Source: Persicaria tinctoria | Lineage: Eukaryota > Streptophyta > Magnoliopsida > Caryophyllales > Polygonaceae | Length of the DNA: 64,000 nucleotides | Assembly: GCA_037127255.1 (NCBI GenBank) | Contig: JBANSL010000004.1 | Location: 17,429,967 to 17,493,966 of the forward strand | Direction of reading: 5' to 3' | Part shown: positions 1-11,032 of the stretch, piece by piece | Layout: each line of letters starts with the position of its first letter | Numbering within the stretch: the stretch's first letter is position 1 | The notes under the pieces: model-generated | Told to the model about the DNA's origin: nothing | Databases searched by the model: none | What the model saw: the letters and a program-made list of their open reading frames with translations, nothing else | Translations under genes and position numbers: made by a program

Positions 1-734
1 ATGTACGAGTTTCAGAGATACAAGAGAAGAAGATCCCCCTGTGTGGGATGACCGGAGTTCGAAGATCTCTTCGAAACTCCCAAACCCTAGATCTCCAGAC
101 GTGAGACAAGCGGCAACCAAAGCCAGAAGCTTAGCCACGCCACCACCAGGAGATCACCGAGAGCAGCTAACGCCTTCGTCGTCACAATCGCCGGGGAGGA
201 GCCAGAAGAAAACCCTAGAAACCCTAGAACCCTTTGAGAGCGTTTGAGAGGAGACGGAGGAGAGAGAGAGCTGAACTGAAGGATCCAGAAGCTGCTAGCG
301 AGCTTAAATAGCTAGGGCTTCGGATCTCAAGTGAGGCAAAAACGCAGCGCTTCGTCAAATGGACCACAAGGCCGCCAAGCTTGCTCCAACGTCTGAGATC
401 ACATGGGCTTGGGAATGGGCCTAAGGCCCACATCCGGGTAAGCCTCCTATACTTATATCATACATTTTATACATACATTATATATACTATAGGTTATACA
501 TTATCACTCCACAAGTATGCACTAGACTCGTTAGAGGATCAAGTCGATCTCGACTCAATACAACTCAGTCGAGCCTAATCATATCTTGTGCATCCATGTA
601 TATCCAAGCATATAATATATATGTTATATGTATATTCATCATACACTCATACATGATTACAAGCATATAAAAATATTACATGTAACACATATGAAAGCAA
701 GACATAGGGAAATATAACACATAACATTACAACA
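1..734 (-). repeat. Copia 3' LTR, partial
   Basis: Matches 13946-14679 with roughly 13 substitutions and a few small indels counted by eye, about 1.8 percent divergence. It ends at the inner edge ...TTACAACA, the complement of the TGTTGTAA start expected for an LTR read on the minus strand. The remaining roughly 290 bp of the LTR would lie before position 1. Confidence 0.92.
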
Positions 735-757
735 AATCACCCTCTATTTCTCTAAGT
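735..757 (-). promoter_or_regulatory. Copia polypurine tract
   Basis: Directly inside the 3' LTR the plus strand is pyrimidine-rich (CACCCTCTATTTCTCT), so the minus strand has the purine run expected to prime plus-strand synthesis. The position next to the LTR supports the call. Confidence 0.7.
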
Positions 758-830
758 CTTGCTCCAGGCAGACTATAACCTAAACATAGTGGACTCAAAG
801 CCATCCGTCATCAGCCCAGACATGCAAGGA

Positions 831-2138
831 TCACCCATGGAAATCCTCCAAATGGAGGAAGTTCCTGCAGAACACAAATTTTTCATAAGGAACAATTTTA
901 GTGCCAAAATCTGCAGGATTAAGCTTACCATCAATTTTCTTAACATGTATGACATTATCTTCCACCTTTTCACGAATAAAGTGGTATCTAACATCAATAT
1001 GTTTAGTACGCTCATGGTACATGGGGTCCCTGCAGAGATAGAGTGCACTTTGACTGTCAATGTGTAAGACAGAAGTGTAGTGCTTCCTCTCTATCTCCTT
1101 AAGGATTCCTTGCAGCCAGATGGCCTCCTTGCAGGCCTCTGTAGCTGCTATGTACTCAGCTTCAGTGGATGAGAGAGCAACGATGGGTTGCTGCTGGGAT
1201 TTCCAGGAAACACAATTGCCTGCCCATGTATACACATAGGAGGTGATAGATTTCCTGGTATCCTTGTTAGAAGCATAATCAGCATCCACAAAGCCATGAA
1301 GATTATAAGAGGAGGAGTGTTCAGCATATAACAAAGACAGGTTAGCAGTTCCAAGTAAGTATCTTAACAGATATTTCATAGACACCCAGTGTTTCTCAGC
1401 TGGTTCAGACATGAACCTACTGAGAGTGCTAATAGAAAATGCAAGGTCAGGACGAGTACAAATCATAGAGTACATCACTGAACCTACAGCAACATCATAA
1501 GGAATAGATTTCATAATATTCAACTCAGCAACAGACAATTTCCCTTTTATTTTAGTGAGATCAAGGTGAGCACCTAAAGGAATATTGTTAAACTTATCAC
1601 CAGAAATATGAAATCTTTCAAGAACCTTCTGCACATAGTCACACTGATGCAACCATAACTTCTTATGCTTCCTATCTCTTATAATAGACATGCCTAAAAT
1701 CTTTTTAGCAATGCCTAAGTCTTTCATGTCAAAATGCATTTGTAAGTTCTTTTTAATTTCATGAATAGCATCAACAGATTTGGAAATCAGCAAGATGTCA
1801 TCCACATATAAAAGCACATAAAGCACAGGACTCTTATTGACACCCTTAAAGTATAAACAGGTATCAAATTTGCTCCTTTTAAATCCTAGACTGAACCTCA
1901 TGCACTTGTCAAACTTGATATTCCATTGTCTAGGTGACTGTTTTAAACCATAGATGGATTTATTTAACAGGCAAGCATGATTAGGATGCACAGAATCAAT
2001 GAAGCCCTTAGGCTGTCTCATATAAATTGTCTCATCCAAGTCACCATGAAGAAAAGCTGTCTTAACATCCATTTGTTCTAATTCAAAATCATAAACAACA
2101 GTCATGGCAAGCAACAGTCTCAAGGTTTTATATTTCAC
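831..2138 (-). pseudogene. Copia pol, reverse transcriptase C-terminal part and RNase H
   Basis: The 435-residue frame encodes the copia reverse transcriptase body and RNase H. Visible marks are the FLHGDL motif near residue 28, the YVDDIL catalytic box near residue 111, and an RNase H tail containing GYVDADYA-like, SSTEAEYIA and KHIDVRYHFIREK blocks. The frame begins inside the reverse transcriptase, because the preceding part (2128-2220) is out of register. It lies downstream of the integrase part on the same strand, as in all copia elements. The RNase H and YVDD motifs look intact, but the enzyme could not be made from this copy because of the frame breaks just upstream. Confidence 0.9.
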
Positions 2139-4591
2139 AACAGGAGCATTTCATTGTAATCCTCACCCTCTCTTTGGGTAAAACCTTTAGCAACCAACCT
2201 AGCTTTGTATCTAGGGGGTCAGACTTAGAAATGCCATCTTTCAGTTTGTAGATCCATTTACAATCAATTAATCTAGCATTCATGGGTTTAGGCACCAAAG
2301 TCCAGGTTTTATTCACCCTCATAGATTCTATCTCATCATTCATGGCATGTTTCCATTTAGCAGAGTGAATACACTTCATAGCTTGTTCATAAGTTTCAGG
2401 AGTAAAAATCTTCACAACATCAGAAACTAAGCAAGCAAACTCAACAATGTTATTAATGAACCTTTTATTTGGTATAACAGTCCTAGGACTCCTATCCCTG
2501 GTCAACTGCCAATTATTCAAGTCATGCCCTTCAGTGGTTGAAGAACTAGAGGAACCAGAACCAGACACAGGCACAGAAATGACAACATCATCCTCATTCA
2601 CAGAAATAGGAGAAGTAGAAGAGGAATTAGGTTCATTATTTGCTTCCCCACCCAATTGGTGAGGTTGCACAACATCAATTTGCATATTATCAGAAACAGT
2701 AGCATCATTAGAAGTAGACAGAGAAGAATCATGAGCAGAGAGAGTAGAGGAAGAAGAGGGAGAAAAACCATTGTCAAACTCATCATCTGAATCAACGTCA
2801 TTGTGCTTAGGCACAAAGAATTGATCCTCTTGTACCTGCAAGTTAGCATCTGAGATAACAGGAGAAGCTTTCTTAAAATGAAATTCATGCTCATTGATAA
2901 AGACATTACTACTCACAATGGTTTTATACACTCCAGGTTGGACAAGAAGCAACTTATAACCCTTAACCCCTTCAGGATAACCCAATAGCACACATTTTTG
3001 GGACCTAGGATTAAGCTTACCTTGGTTAACATAAGAAAACACAGTGCAACCAAAAGGTTTAATGTGGTCTAAGTTTGGCTTTCTTTTAGTCCATAACTCA
3101 TAGGGAGTTTTAAAATCAATAACAGAGGAAGGAGTCCTATTTATCAAATAAGCAGCAGTCACAACAGCCTCACCCCACAAACAATGTTTCAAACCAGAAA
3201 AGATAAGCATGCATCTAGCCTTTTCAAGGAGAGTCCTGTTCATCCTCTCAGCAGTACCATTCTGCTGGGGAGTTCCAGGAATGGTTAAGTGTCTCTTAAT
3301 ACCATTAGACTTGCAGTACTCATTGAACAAAGAATTACAGAACTCAAGGCCATTGTCAGTTTTTAAACATTTAATAGTAAGGCCAGTTTCATTTTCAACT
3401 CCAACTTTCCAGTTTTTAAAGGTTTCAAAAGCCTCATCTTTAGTTTTAAGCAAATAGACCCAGACCTTCCTACTGTAGTGATCAATGAGAGACATGAAAT
3501 ATCTCTTATGTTCTACAGTAGGAACAGGAGAGGGTCCCCACAAATCAGAATGAATATATTCAAGAGGTGCAGCAGCAACATAAGATGAATGCTTAAAACC
3601 TTTTCTAGCATGCTTGCCTAGGATACAATTTTCACAGAGATCAATCATGCAAGGTTTGGAATTGATTATGCCAGTTTTGTGAAGGTGTTCTAAGCCTTTA
3701 TTGCCAATGTGACCTAATCTATTATGCCACAACATAGTATCATGCAGAGACATAGTGTGCACAGAAGCAGTAAAGGCAGAAGCAGAATAATTCAAAACAG
3801 GAGTAGTCAACACTTCATAAAGACCCTTCTTTCTAAAGCATTTAATGACGGGCTTCCCATTTTTAGAAATAATCCTAACACCATTGGAACTGGACATATC
3901 ATAGTGTAATTCTTCAAAAGCACTTTCAGAGAGCAAGTTTCTCCTTAAATCAAGAACCCATTTAACATCCTTAACAATTCTAATCACATTATCAAACATC
4001 TTTAAAGCAACAGATCCAACACCTTTAATTTTAAGAATAGAGTGATCACCCAGCATGACAGTACCAGCATCAAAACATTTAAGCTCAAAGAACCAAGATT
4101 TATGAAAGGTAGCATGCATAGTACACCCAGAATCCAAAATCCAAGTAGTAGAATCATTGTCACTTAATAATGCAAGAACTTCATGAGTAACATAAGGATG
4201 GGATTCACAAATAGCAGACACATTAGGTTTCTTACCAGCTTTAATATCCCTTTTCTTCTTAAAACAGTGTTTCTCAAGATGACCAGTTTTATTGCAGTAA
4301 GTACATAAAAGATGAGATTTATCAGGTTTTTCACCACTGGATTTATCAGAAGACACAGAATCAGATTTGTTGTCTTTATTTTCCTGTTGCTTAGGTTTCC
4401 TATTGCCTTTGTACTTAGACTTCACCATAAGAACCTCATCTTTGTTTTCAGGTTTAGGGTCAGTCTTATTTCCATTCACAGCTTTAAACACTTTCAGATT
4501 TTCATTTTTCTGTATGATAGAGTCAATAAGCTCCTTTTGAGTCAACTTATTAGTACCATATTGAACAACATCAACAAAAGTAGTAAACTGT
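2128..4591 (-). pseudogene. Copia gag C-terminus, protease, integrase and start of reverse transcriptase
   Basis: One long minus-strand frame carries, in order, a CCHC zinc knuckle of nucleocapsid type (C-TYC-NKTGHLEKHC), an aspartic protease active site (LDSGCTMHA), the integrase zinc-binding region (HNRLGHIGNKGLEHL), the integrase core with a KTDNGLEF block, and the start of reverse transcriptase (WTLVPKP, DCKWIYKLK). The frame is lost around 2150-2215, where at least one small indel shifts the reverse transcriptase and a stop appears. The beginning of the gag gene is not here: it lies beyond the gypsy insertion at 12933-13389. The first 15 or so codons at the high-coordinate end of the open frame are read from gypsy LTR sequence and do not belong to gag. 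Confidence 0.9.
4587..4591. other. Target-site duplication of the gypsy insertion (left copy)
   Basis: ACTGT immediately before the 5' LTR; the second copy is at 12933-12937 immediately after the 3' LTR. Confidence 0.93.
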
Positions 4592-5831
4592 TGATATGCG
4601 ATATATTCCATAGCGCATTTAGTAGTTTTTGTCATCACTTACATGTCATTATGAGAGATATTTGTGTGAACTTGGTGATTCGGAACATGTTGAGGAAGTT
4701 GAAGAAATCATGCAAGTTACAGAAGTGAAGAAGATCGGAAGCAGCTGGAACACTGTTGAGTCTGACGCGGCCGCGCTGCACCCAATGCGCCCGCGCTGCT
4801 ACTCGGAGCGCCCACGTTGCTAGGAGGAATTGGCCGCGTCAAGGCAACAGATGGAAGAGTGAAGACGAGGCTGGCGCGCCCGCGCTGCTATCTAGCGCGC
4901 CCGCGTCGGGTCCCTGAAGACGGATTCTTATCCGATTTTCCTTATCTTATTAGTTTTAATATTATATTTTTACGGGATGTTAAACCCGACTTAATTAGGT
5001 TATATAGGCCGAGAAGGCAGAAAGAGAATGAGGTTATTTTCCAGAGACGTATTTTCCCTTTTGTTCATCTCACAAACCCTATGGAGAACTAGCTCTCCTT
5101 TGTTGCACTTGGTTCTTTGAAGCCTTCAATTGATTTGGTTGTGAGTATTCTACTCTTGTTCGTCCTTTGTTAATTGTTTCGATCTCCTGAGCTTATTGCT
5201 TGATTGCTTATTATTGATTTATCTGGATTGATCACCTAGGTTTATCGATACTAGTCATATTGCTAGGGTTTCCAATTCCAGGTTTGGGGTTGTAGATTCA
5301 TTGTAGCAAACACAATCTCCATACGCGGGTTGCTTGTGGTAGATTGTGAGGGAGATTCGATTACATGCTATTTTAACGGGTTGTTAGAATCGCTTGTATC
5401 TCATTATAATTCATGTTTGAATGCTATCGCTTTATTATTTGGTGAAGGTTTTCCCTTGTAATTTGGTGATAAGTGCTTTTAGGACTGGTAGGACTAAAAG
5501 CTATTACACGATCTGAATTGAGAACAATTACTGGACATTAGAACTTGAGACTCATAGAATGCGATGATGAACCATCTCAATTGTTGTGCGGATAATTACC
5601 TGGTGTGATACTTTTCCATCATATATTCGCAACCTCTTATTGGAACTTGTTCTGTCACCATTGATAACACACAAAACTCCCCCTTGAATCGGTCACTTTT
5701 GGGTAATAATACTTGCTTTTACAATTAATTCTGTTTCCCTGTGGGTTCGACCCTAACTTACCTACTATACTTGTTATAGTTTGCATCTTAGGAATTTACT
5801 TTGATTTGGCATAACGACCTTAGGCCTGTCA
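4592..5831 (+). repeat. Gypsy 5' LTR
   Basis: 1240 bp, identical in length to the 3' LTR. Contains a GC-rich block (about 4760-4910) unlike the AT-rich remainder and a TATA-like TTATATAG near 5009, a reasonable LTR promoter. Seven single-base differences from the 3' copy were found by eye. Confidence 0.95.
5009..5016 (+). promoter_or_regulatory. Possible TATA box of the gypsy LTR
   Basis: TTATATAG about 420 bp into the LTR; the equivalent site occurs in the 3' LTR near 12110. Positional inference only. Confidence 0.4.
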
Positions 5832-5835
5832 AATT

Positions 5836-5853
5836 TGGCGCCGTTGCCGGGGA
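5836..5853 (+). promoter_or_regulatory. Gypsy primer-binding site, tRNA-Asp type
   Basis: TGGCGCCGTTGCCGGGGA lies 4 bases inside the 5' LTR. It is complementary to the 3' end of plant tRNA-Asp, the primer used by Athila/Tat elements. Confidence 0.9.
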
Positions 5854-5910
5854 AACGGTTTATCTTTGTTCTTGTTTGTCTTATTACCTGTTTGGGTGCG
5901 AACCTCTTGC

Positions 5911-7125
5911 ATGGTTCGCACTCGTGCTACTGATCCCCATCTTTTTTATTTTGATTGGGAAATAGACAGGACATACCACCGCCGCCATAGAGAACATCAC
6001 CAACATTCCCAACAACCTGATCCAATGGCTGGAAATGCAAATCAGACGCTGCGACAGCTGACAGCAGCAAACATCACACAGCAGGCACCTGCTGTGACAA
6101 TCCCTGCTATAGGGGATGACAACCATTTTGAGCTAAAGTCTGGGCTGATTCATCAACTGCCCAAATTCCATGGATTGGCTGGAGAAGACACCATCAAGCA
6201 CATGGGGAAGTTTCATAATGTGTGCATGAGCATGAAACCAGCCAATATATCCGAAGCACAGATAAAGATGAGAGCTTTTGGGTTCACGCTGGTCGATGTT
6301 GCGGATGACTGGTACTACAGCCTTCCTACAGGGAGCATCGATACTTGGCCTAAGCTCCACAAGGCCTTCCTGAAGAAATTCTTCCCTGCTAAGAAGGAGA
6401 ACACCTTGAAGAAGGCAATCAGCAATATAGAGCAGGAAGATGATGAAACCCTTTATGATTACAATGAAAGGTTCAAGAAGCTTTGCGCTAATTGCCCTTT
6501 CCATGGCTACAGCACGAAGGACCTAGTCCTATACATCTATGGGGGATTGCTGGAATCTGATAGAAGGATGATTGATGCCGCCTGCGGAGGAAATATTCTG
6601 AATGCCACGCCAGAGGAAGCCATGGATAAGATTCAGGAAATGGCTGAGGGGACTAGAAATTTTGGGAAGTCCACCAGAAGGAAAGGAGTCAATTCGGTAG
6701 ACTCTAACCAATCCAAAGATATTGCTGAATTGAAGGAAATGGTTAAGAGGCTCACTCTGCAAGGGACGCCTCAACAACTCAAGGCTTGTGGAATCTGCGG
6801 TGATAACTTCCACCCATCTGATGCGTGTCCTACACTCCAGGAAGACACCGCTGAAGTAAGTGTTTTAGGTGGAAATGGACCTCAGAGACCCAGACATGAC
6901 CCCTACTCAAACTCCTACAACCCAGGGTGGCGGGATCACCCAAATTTCAGATGGAGGGATCCACCAAACCAATCACAACAGCAGCAGCCACCTCCCTATA
7001 ATCAGAGGCAGCAGGGTAACGCTCCCTCTACTGAGTCCATGCTCAATACTCTGACACAGCACTTCACTGCGCATGTTCAGGCAACTGAATCGAGCATAAA
7101 AGATATACAGAAACAAATGGGGTAA
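5911..7125 (+). CDS. Gypsy gag (capsid and nucleocapsid)
   Basis: Start chosen at the ATG giving MVRTRATDPHLF; an upstream in-frame ATG at 5866 would add 15 hydrophobic residues from the leader and is less likely. The central part (about residues 80-230) matches the retrotransposon gag (capsid) family: WYYSLPTGSI, W-PKL-KAFLKKFFP, NERFKKLC-NCPFHG. A basic linker is followed by a compact zinc knuckle, CGICGDNFHPSDAC (C-x2-C-x4-H-x4-C), then a Q/P-rich tail. The protein packages element RNA into particles. The frame ends in a single TAA followed at once by the in-frame ATG of the protease frame, so gag and protease are separated by one stop only. Confidence 0.9.
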   Translation: MVRTRATDPHLFYFDWEIDRTYHRRHREHHQHSQQPDPMAGNANQTLRQLTAANITQQAPAVTIPAIGDDNHFELKSGLIHQLPKFHGLAGEDTIKHMGKFHNVCMSMKPANISEAQIKMRAFGFTLVDVADDWYYSLPTGSIDTWPKLHKAFLKKFFPAKKENTLKKAISNIEQEDDETLYDYNERFKKLCANCPFHGYSTKDLVLYIYGGLLESDRRMIDAACGGNILNATPEEAMDKIQEMAEGTRNFGKSTRRKGVNSVDSNQSKDIAELKEMVKRLTLQGTPQQLKACGICGDNFHPSDACPTLQEDTAEVSVLGGNGPQRPRHDPYSNSYNPGWRDHPNFRWRDPPNQSQQQQPPPYNQRQQGNAPSTESMLNTLTQHFTAHVQATESSIKDIQKQMG

Positions 7126-8877
7126 ATGGCTGAAGCAATCACGAGAATAGAGGCGAAGACATCAGTGGGTCTACCATCTCAAACGGTGGTCAATCCAAGG
7201 GAAAACGTCAGTGCTATAACTCTTCGGAATGGAAAAGAGCTGAAAAGTCAGGAAGAAGAGGAGAAAAGCACGCAGGTCTCCGACGTGGCCACGCCCAACA
7301 CTGGCGCGCCCGCGCCACGGTCCGACGCGCCCGCGCTAACCCCTGACGCGCCCGCGCTGAGTTCTGGCGCGCCCACGTCGAGTCCGATCTCGCCTGAAAC
7401 CGAGCCCTATGTCGATACATATGTCCGACCGAATTTTCCCCCTCTCGGGTCGGAGAAACCAAAACCTCCGTTCCCTGAGGCTCTCAAAGAGAGGAGGATA
7501 ATCGATGATTCAGAGCTGTTTGAGACATTTAGCAAGTGTCAGGTGAACATTCCTCTGCTGAAAATGATAAAAATTGTGCCCAAGTACGCCAAGTTCTTGA
7601 AGGAGCTTTGCACGGTGAGGAGAAATCAGAAGCTGAAAGGAAAAAAGAAAGTGAAAGTAAGTGAGCAAGTCTCCGCTGTGTTTCAGAGGAGAATGCCGAA
7701 AAAGTGCGCTGATCCAGGTATGGTTACTATCCCTTGTGTCATTGGAGATGTAAAATTTGATAGAGCTATGCTTGATTTGGGTGCTTCCATAAATGTGCTT
7801 CCCTACTCACTGTACAAATCGCTAGATTTAGGACCTTTGCATGAAACTGGAGTAATTGTGCAACTAGCTGACAGGTCTCATAAATACCCTAAAGGAGTAG
7901 TAGAAGACGTTTTGGTTATGGTCGATAAACTGATTTTTCCTGCAGATTTCTTTGTCCTGGATATGGAACATGATAAGCATGATGCGCCTCTTCTGTTAGG
8001 TAGACCTTTTATTAAAACAGCTAGGACAAAAATTGATTGTGTCTCTGAGACACTAACAATGGAATTTGATGGAAAAAAGGTTGAATTCGATTTATACAAG
8101 GCTATGAAACATCCTGTTGATGACCATTCTCGGTGCTCTATTGATGTGATTGAACCATTAGCTCAAGATATATGTGATATGTCTAGGGAAGATGAGTTGC
8201 AGTCAATTATTGGGAATGCTATTGACGAGTCCTATACAGATTTTTCAATTACATCCAACATGCAGGAATTAGTAGCCCAGATGGATGTAGAAGGTAAGTC
8301 CCCTACTCTTTTGGGCATTGGCCCCAATCTACTGACTCCAAGCGAAGTGCTTGTTCCATCTGTTGTGCAGGCACCTGAAATTGAACTCAAACAACGCCCT
8401 AGTCATCTTTGCACTCTTGATGTGGAGATTAAGGACAGGAAAGGAGCGGAGAATTTGGTGGCTGACCACTTAAGCAGATTGGTGAATGAGGAGGGCAAGC
8501 CGGAGTCTGGCGTGCCCACGTCAACAGATGACGCGCCCGCGCTGACCTATGACGCGCCCGCGCTGCTCAATGGCGCGCCCGCGCTGACCACCGACGCGCC
8601 CGCGTCGACCCCTGACGCGCCCACGCCATTGCCCCTCAGCCCATCTCAGTCCGTTCTGGGACTTCACTCTGTAAGCCCTTGGTACCGGGACATTGTAAAC
8701 TACTTAGTTTGTGGGGAATTTCCTCCGGATCATACCAATGCTCAAACAGAGAAGATTCGAAGAGAAGCGAACCACTATGTTTGGGATGACAGCTTGGACA
8801 GGAAGTTACACCTTTCAAGGGTTCCCGCATTTGTCAATGAGATGACTGGTGTTGGTGACCCTGGTGGAGGAACCTAG
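7126..8877 (+). CDS. Gypsy protease frame with deleted polymerase
   Basis: 583 residues in the same frame as gag. The N-terminal linker holds 7-residue repeats of the DAPALxx type. Around residue 220 sits the aspartic protease site DLGASINVLPYSLY, typical of Athila/Tat (the first LTR-element protease triad has D-x-G-A), followed by LLLGRPFIKTA. Near residue 425 the sequence reaches the usual entry to reverse transcriptase (ELKQRPSHL) and then jumps straight to the last part of RNase H (DRKGAENLVADHLSRL). A second DAPA-type repeat array follows, then PWYRDIVNYL and a fragment of the integrase zinc region, and the frame ends. Polymerase, RNase H active site and the integrase core are absent. 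Probably expresses protease at most. Confidence 0.88.
   Translation: MAEAITRIEAKTSVGLPSQTVVNPRENVSAITLRNGKELKSQEEEEKSTQVSDVATPNTGAPAPRSDAPALTPDAPALSSGAPTSSPISPETEPYVDTYVRPNFPPLGSEKPKPPFPEALKERRIIDDSELFETFSKCQVNIPLLKMIKIVPKYAKFLKELCTVRRNQKLKGKKKVKVSEQVSAVFQRRMPKKCADPGMVTIPCVIGDVKFDRAMLDLGASINVLPYSLYKSLDLGPLHETGVIVQLADRSHKYPKGVVEDVLVMVDKLIFPADFFVLDMEHDKHDAPLLLGRPFIKTARTKIDCVSETLTMEFDGKKVEFDLYKAMKHPVDDHSRCSIDVIEPLAQDICDMSREDELQSIIGNAIDESYTDFSITSNMQELVAQMDVEGKSPTLLGIGPNLLTPSEVLVPSVVQAPEIELKQRPSHLCTLDVEIKDRKGAENLVADHLSRLVNEEGKPESGVPTSTDDAPALTYDAPALLNGAPALTTDAPASTPDAPTPLPLSPSQSVLGLHSVSPWYRDIVNYLVCGEFPPDHTNAQTEKIRREANHYVWDDSLDRKLHLSRVPAFVNEMTGVGDPGGGT
7302..7380 (+). repeat. GC-rich 21-bp array in the protease linker
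   Basis: Four tandem units close to GACGCGCCCGCGCTG plus a 6-base variable spacer, 21 bp (7 codons) per unit, so the frame is kept and the peptide reads as DAPAL-type repeats. The same motif recurs elsewhere in this element (LTRs, 8508-8632, 9303-9560). Confidence 0.85.
8508..8632 (+). repeat. GC-rich 21-bp array between RNase H remnant and integrase remnant
   Basis: Six units of the same 21-bp motif, in frame, in the linker after ADHLSRL. Units vary by CpG to TpG or CpA changes (GCGTGCCCACG), as expected from methylation decay. Confidence 0.85.
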
Positions 8878-9646
8878 GCCAATCAAGGGCCAGTTAGTCG
8901 AGCCAGCGACATGAAACAAAGGCGCTGCTTGGGAGGCAACCCAAGGTATTGCATTCTTTCCTTTAACTCGATTTTATTCTAACTTGTAGGTAATAAAGAC
9001 GGAGTTTCTGTTGACGAATTGCACCCGCAGTGTTAAATTTCGTCAAAAAAAAAAAAAATCCGGCCAAGGGCTGGAAAACCCACTTCGGGCCAGCCCACCA
9101 GCTTCAAGTCCATCAAAACCTCAAGCCCATCAGATCCCCCATTATCATCACCAAAACCCTACACCCCCACACTCTCTTACCTCACACCACACATCCCTCT
9201 CAATCTCTCTCACAACTCTCACACATCCCTCACACCCACCCACACTTCCCCCCACCTGGACCACCACACCCCGTCCCCTTCACTCCTGTCGCACTCAGCC
9301 ACCAACGCGCCCGCACCAGGACCCCCACAAATCGGCACCGGAGGAACATCGGTGGGCTCCACATCGACAACTGCTTTCGACGATTTCCGGATCTGCAGAA
9401 ATCGCCGACGCGGCCGCGCCACCCCTAACGCGCCCGCGCCCGTCAGAGAAACCCACCAGGAGACTGACACCCCGACGCGGCCGCGCGGCCGCGCTGCCAC
9501 TCGACGCGCCCGCGCTGCTCCCCAACGCGCCCGCGCCACCTTCAACGTGCCCGCGTCTGCCCCCTGCGCCGAGACTCCGCTGTTCTTCGTGAGTTACTCC
9601 CGTTGTCCTTACTTCGATTCCGATTTAGTCTTATTATCTATCGAGT
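8878..9646 (+). other. Gypsy spacer between pol remnant and third ORF
   Basis: No credible protein. Contains GCTTGGGAGGCAACCCAAG, a block commonly placed after integrase in Athila/Tat elements, a run of 13 A at 9046, a C-rich stretch and, from 9303 to 9560, at least five further copies of the GC-rich motif. It probably serves as leader or intron-like sequence for the third ORF. Confidence 0.6.
9303..9560 (+). repeat. GC-rich motif cluster before the third ORF
   Basis: Copies of CGCGCCCGCG at about 9306, 9429, 9504, 9526 and a TG-decayed one at 9546, plus CGCGGCCGCG variants at 9410 and 9477. Outside a confirmed reading frame, unlike the two arrays in the protease ORF. Confidence 0.8.
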
Positions 9647-11032
9647 ATGAGTTCAACGGAGGAAGAGGCGAGTAGATCTGATAATGGGTTAGAAATGTCT
9701 GATGAGGAATGGGCTATTTACAATAAGGTTAGCTGTGTCAGTTCTACGAAGTATTTGCATAGAGAGACACTTCAGAGACTTCAGATGCTAGATTGTATGC
9801 AGAAGTGTCTAGCTCACGCTGGTATTAGTGATTTCTTGGATTTGAGAGCTGTAGGATACCCGGAACTGTGCAAGCAGTTCCTCGCGACATATCAGCTGTA
9901 CCTGAGAGATAACAGCATTAGGGGGGTTGCTTTCAGATACAATGGCACTACCTACAGGGCTTCTGCATCAAGGTTGCGAAAGGCTTTGGGGGTCACTAAA
10001 GCCCCAACTGATGGATGGACGACAGCCGCGTCCGACCCAGACCTAGTTGCGTTCTTTAAAGCGGTGTCGGAAGAGGACTTCTTGACCAGTAACGAGTACA
10101 ACAGTAGGATTACTCATCCTGTCTTCCGTATGTTGTGCAAGATCGTTTCTGGGACATACTATGGGCTGATCACAGATACAAAGCTCTCCATGACGCACCT
10201 GAGGTTTGCCTACAGCGCTGTGCCTACTGCAGATTATACGCCTGACTGGGTTAGGCTCTTTTTCGATGGCCTCGACAGGATCAGAAAGGATCGCAGTGCC
10301 GCTGGACCAGAAATGGTCCAGAGCGGACTTATTACTCGGGTGGCCATTGCTGCATGCGTTGGGCAAAATGGGTTGGAGGAGTTGGAGGAGCAGGTCATAG
10401 CAAGGACCTATACAGAGGAGTATCTACGGAGATGTTTGATGCTTGATACTGCACCGGATGGGGGAGCCATTTGGTGCACAGACAAGAAGAAGGAGCATCA
10501 GTTCAGGCTCCCTAAGCCCCTTTCGTGGTCTGAGACTTGGTCTGATTGGTACATTGGGGCCGATTACTTTCCGACGTCAGTTCTGGGTAGAAGGCGTCGC
10601 ATGGAGGTGGGTAGCAGTAGTGGCACAGCTGGAGCTGCCACAATGGAGGATGCGCCTGTGGCTCAACAGGCTTTTGTTCAGACAGATACACAGGGTTTCA
10701 CGCAGAACCCACATCAGGAGATGCCTACTTATCAGACCCCGTCTCACGGTTGGGATTCTCAACCGACATATCAGAGCCAGCAGGAGACACATCAGTGGAC
10801 TCCTTGGCCCCAACAAGCTTTTCAGGATGCCTATCAGCAGCCTCACCAGTGGGCCTACCTGGCTGATCAGATTGGCCTTCTGCGCCAAGACGTGGGGAGT
10901 TTGACGACAGTGACGAACCAGATTCTCCACCAGCAGGCCGACATCCTAGAGGGCTTTGGCGAGTTCAGGGAGATGAGGGAAGAGCTGCGCCGCATGCGAG
11001 AGGACTACTCTCGCCACTATCCACCCCCTTAG
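9647..11032 (+). CDS. Third ORF of Athila-like element (env position, non-envelope)
   Basis: 461 residues downstream of pol, where Athila elements carry an extra ORF. The N-terminal 280 residues resemble the plant transposon/Athila ORF family: LDLRAVGYPELCKQFLATY, then RGVAFRYNGTTYRASASRLRKALGV, and a conserved WT/W-rich region. From about residue 330 to 400 it is rich in Q, H, T and P. The last 60 residues form a likely coiled coil (LADQIGLLRQDV...EELRRMREDY). No signal peptide and no membrane segment are visible, so despite its position it is not an obvious envelope protein. The frame is complete, which is notable in an element that has lost its polymerase. Function unknown. Confidence 0.82.
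   Translation: MSSTEEEASRSDNGLEMSDEEWAIYNKVSCVSSTKYLHRETLQRLQMLDCMQKCLAHAGISDFLDLRAVGYPELCKQFLATYQLYLRDNSIRGVAFRYNGTTYRASASRLRKALGVTKAPTDGWTTAASDPDLVAFFKAVSEEDFLTSNEYNSRITHPVFRMLCKIVSGTYYGLITDTKLSMTHLRFAYSAVPTADYTPDWVRLFFDGLDRIRKDRSAAGPEMVQSGLITRVAIAACVGQNGLEELEEQVIARTYTEEYLRRCLMLDTAPDGGAIWCTDKKKEHQFRLPKPLSWSETWSDWYIGADYFPTSVLGRRRRMEVGSSSGTAGAATMEDAPVAQQAFVQTDTQGFTQNPHQEMPTYQTPSHGWDSQPTYQSQQETHQWTPWPQQAFQDAYQQPHQWAYLADQIGLLRQDVGSLTTVTNQILHQQADILEGFGEFREMREELRRMREDYSRHYPPP

Noticed and set aside
759..1067. Small plus-strand genes opposite the copia pol (also 2447-2662, 3209-3457, 4312-4728)
   Set aside because: Antisense shadows of copia coding sequence without support.
9219..9545. Minus-strand Arg/Ala/Gly-rich frames in the gypsy spacer
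   Set aside because: Composition reflects the CpG-rich motif cluster, not a protein family.
9647..11032. Retroviral-type envelope gene
   Set aside because: Position fits, but no signal peptide, no membrane anchor and no cleavage site are visible; it resembles the plant Athila extra ORF instead.
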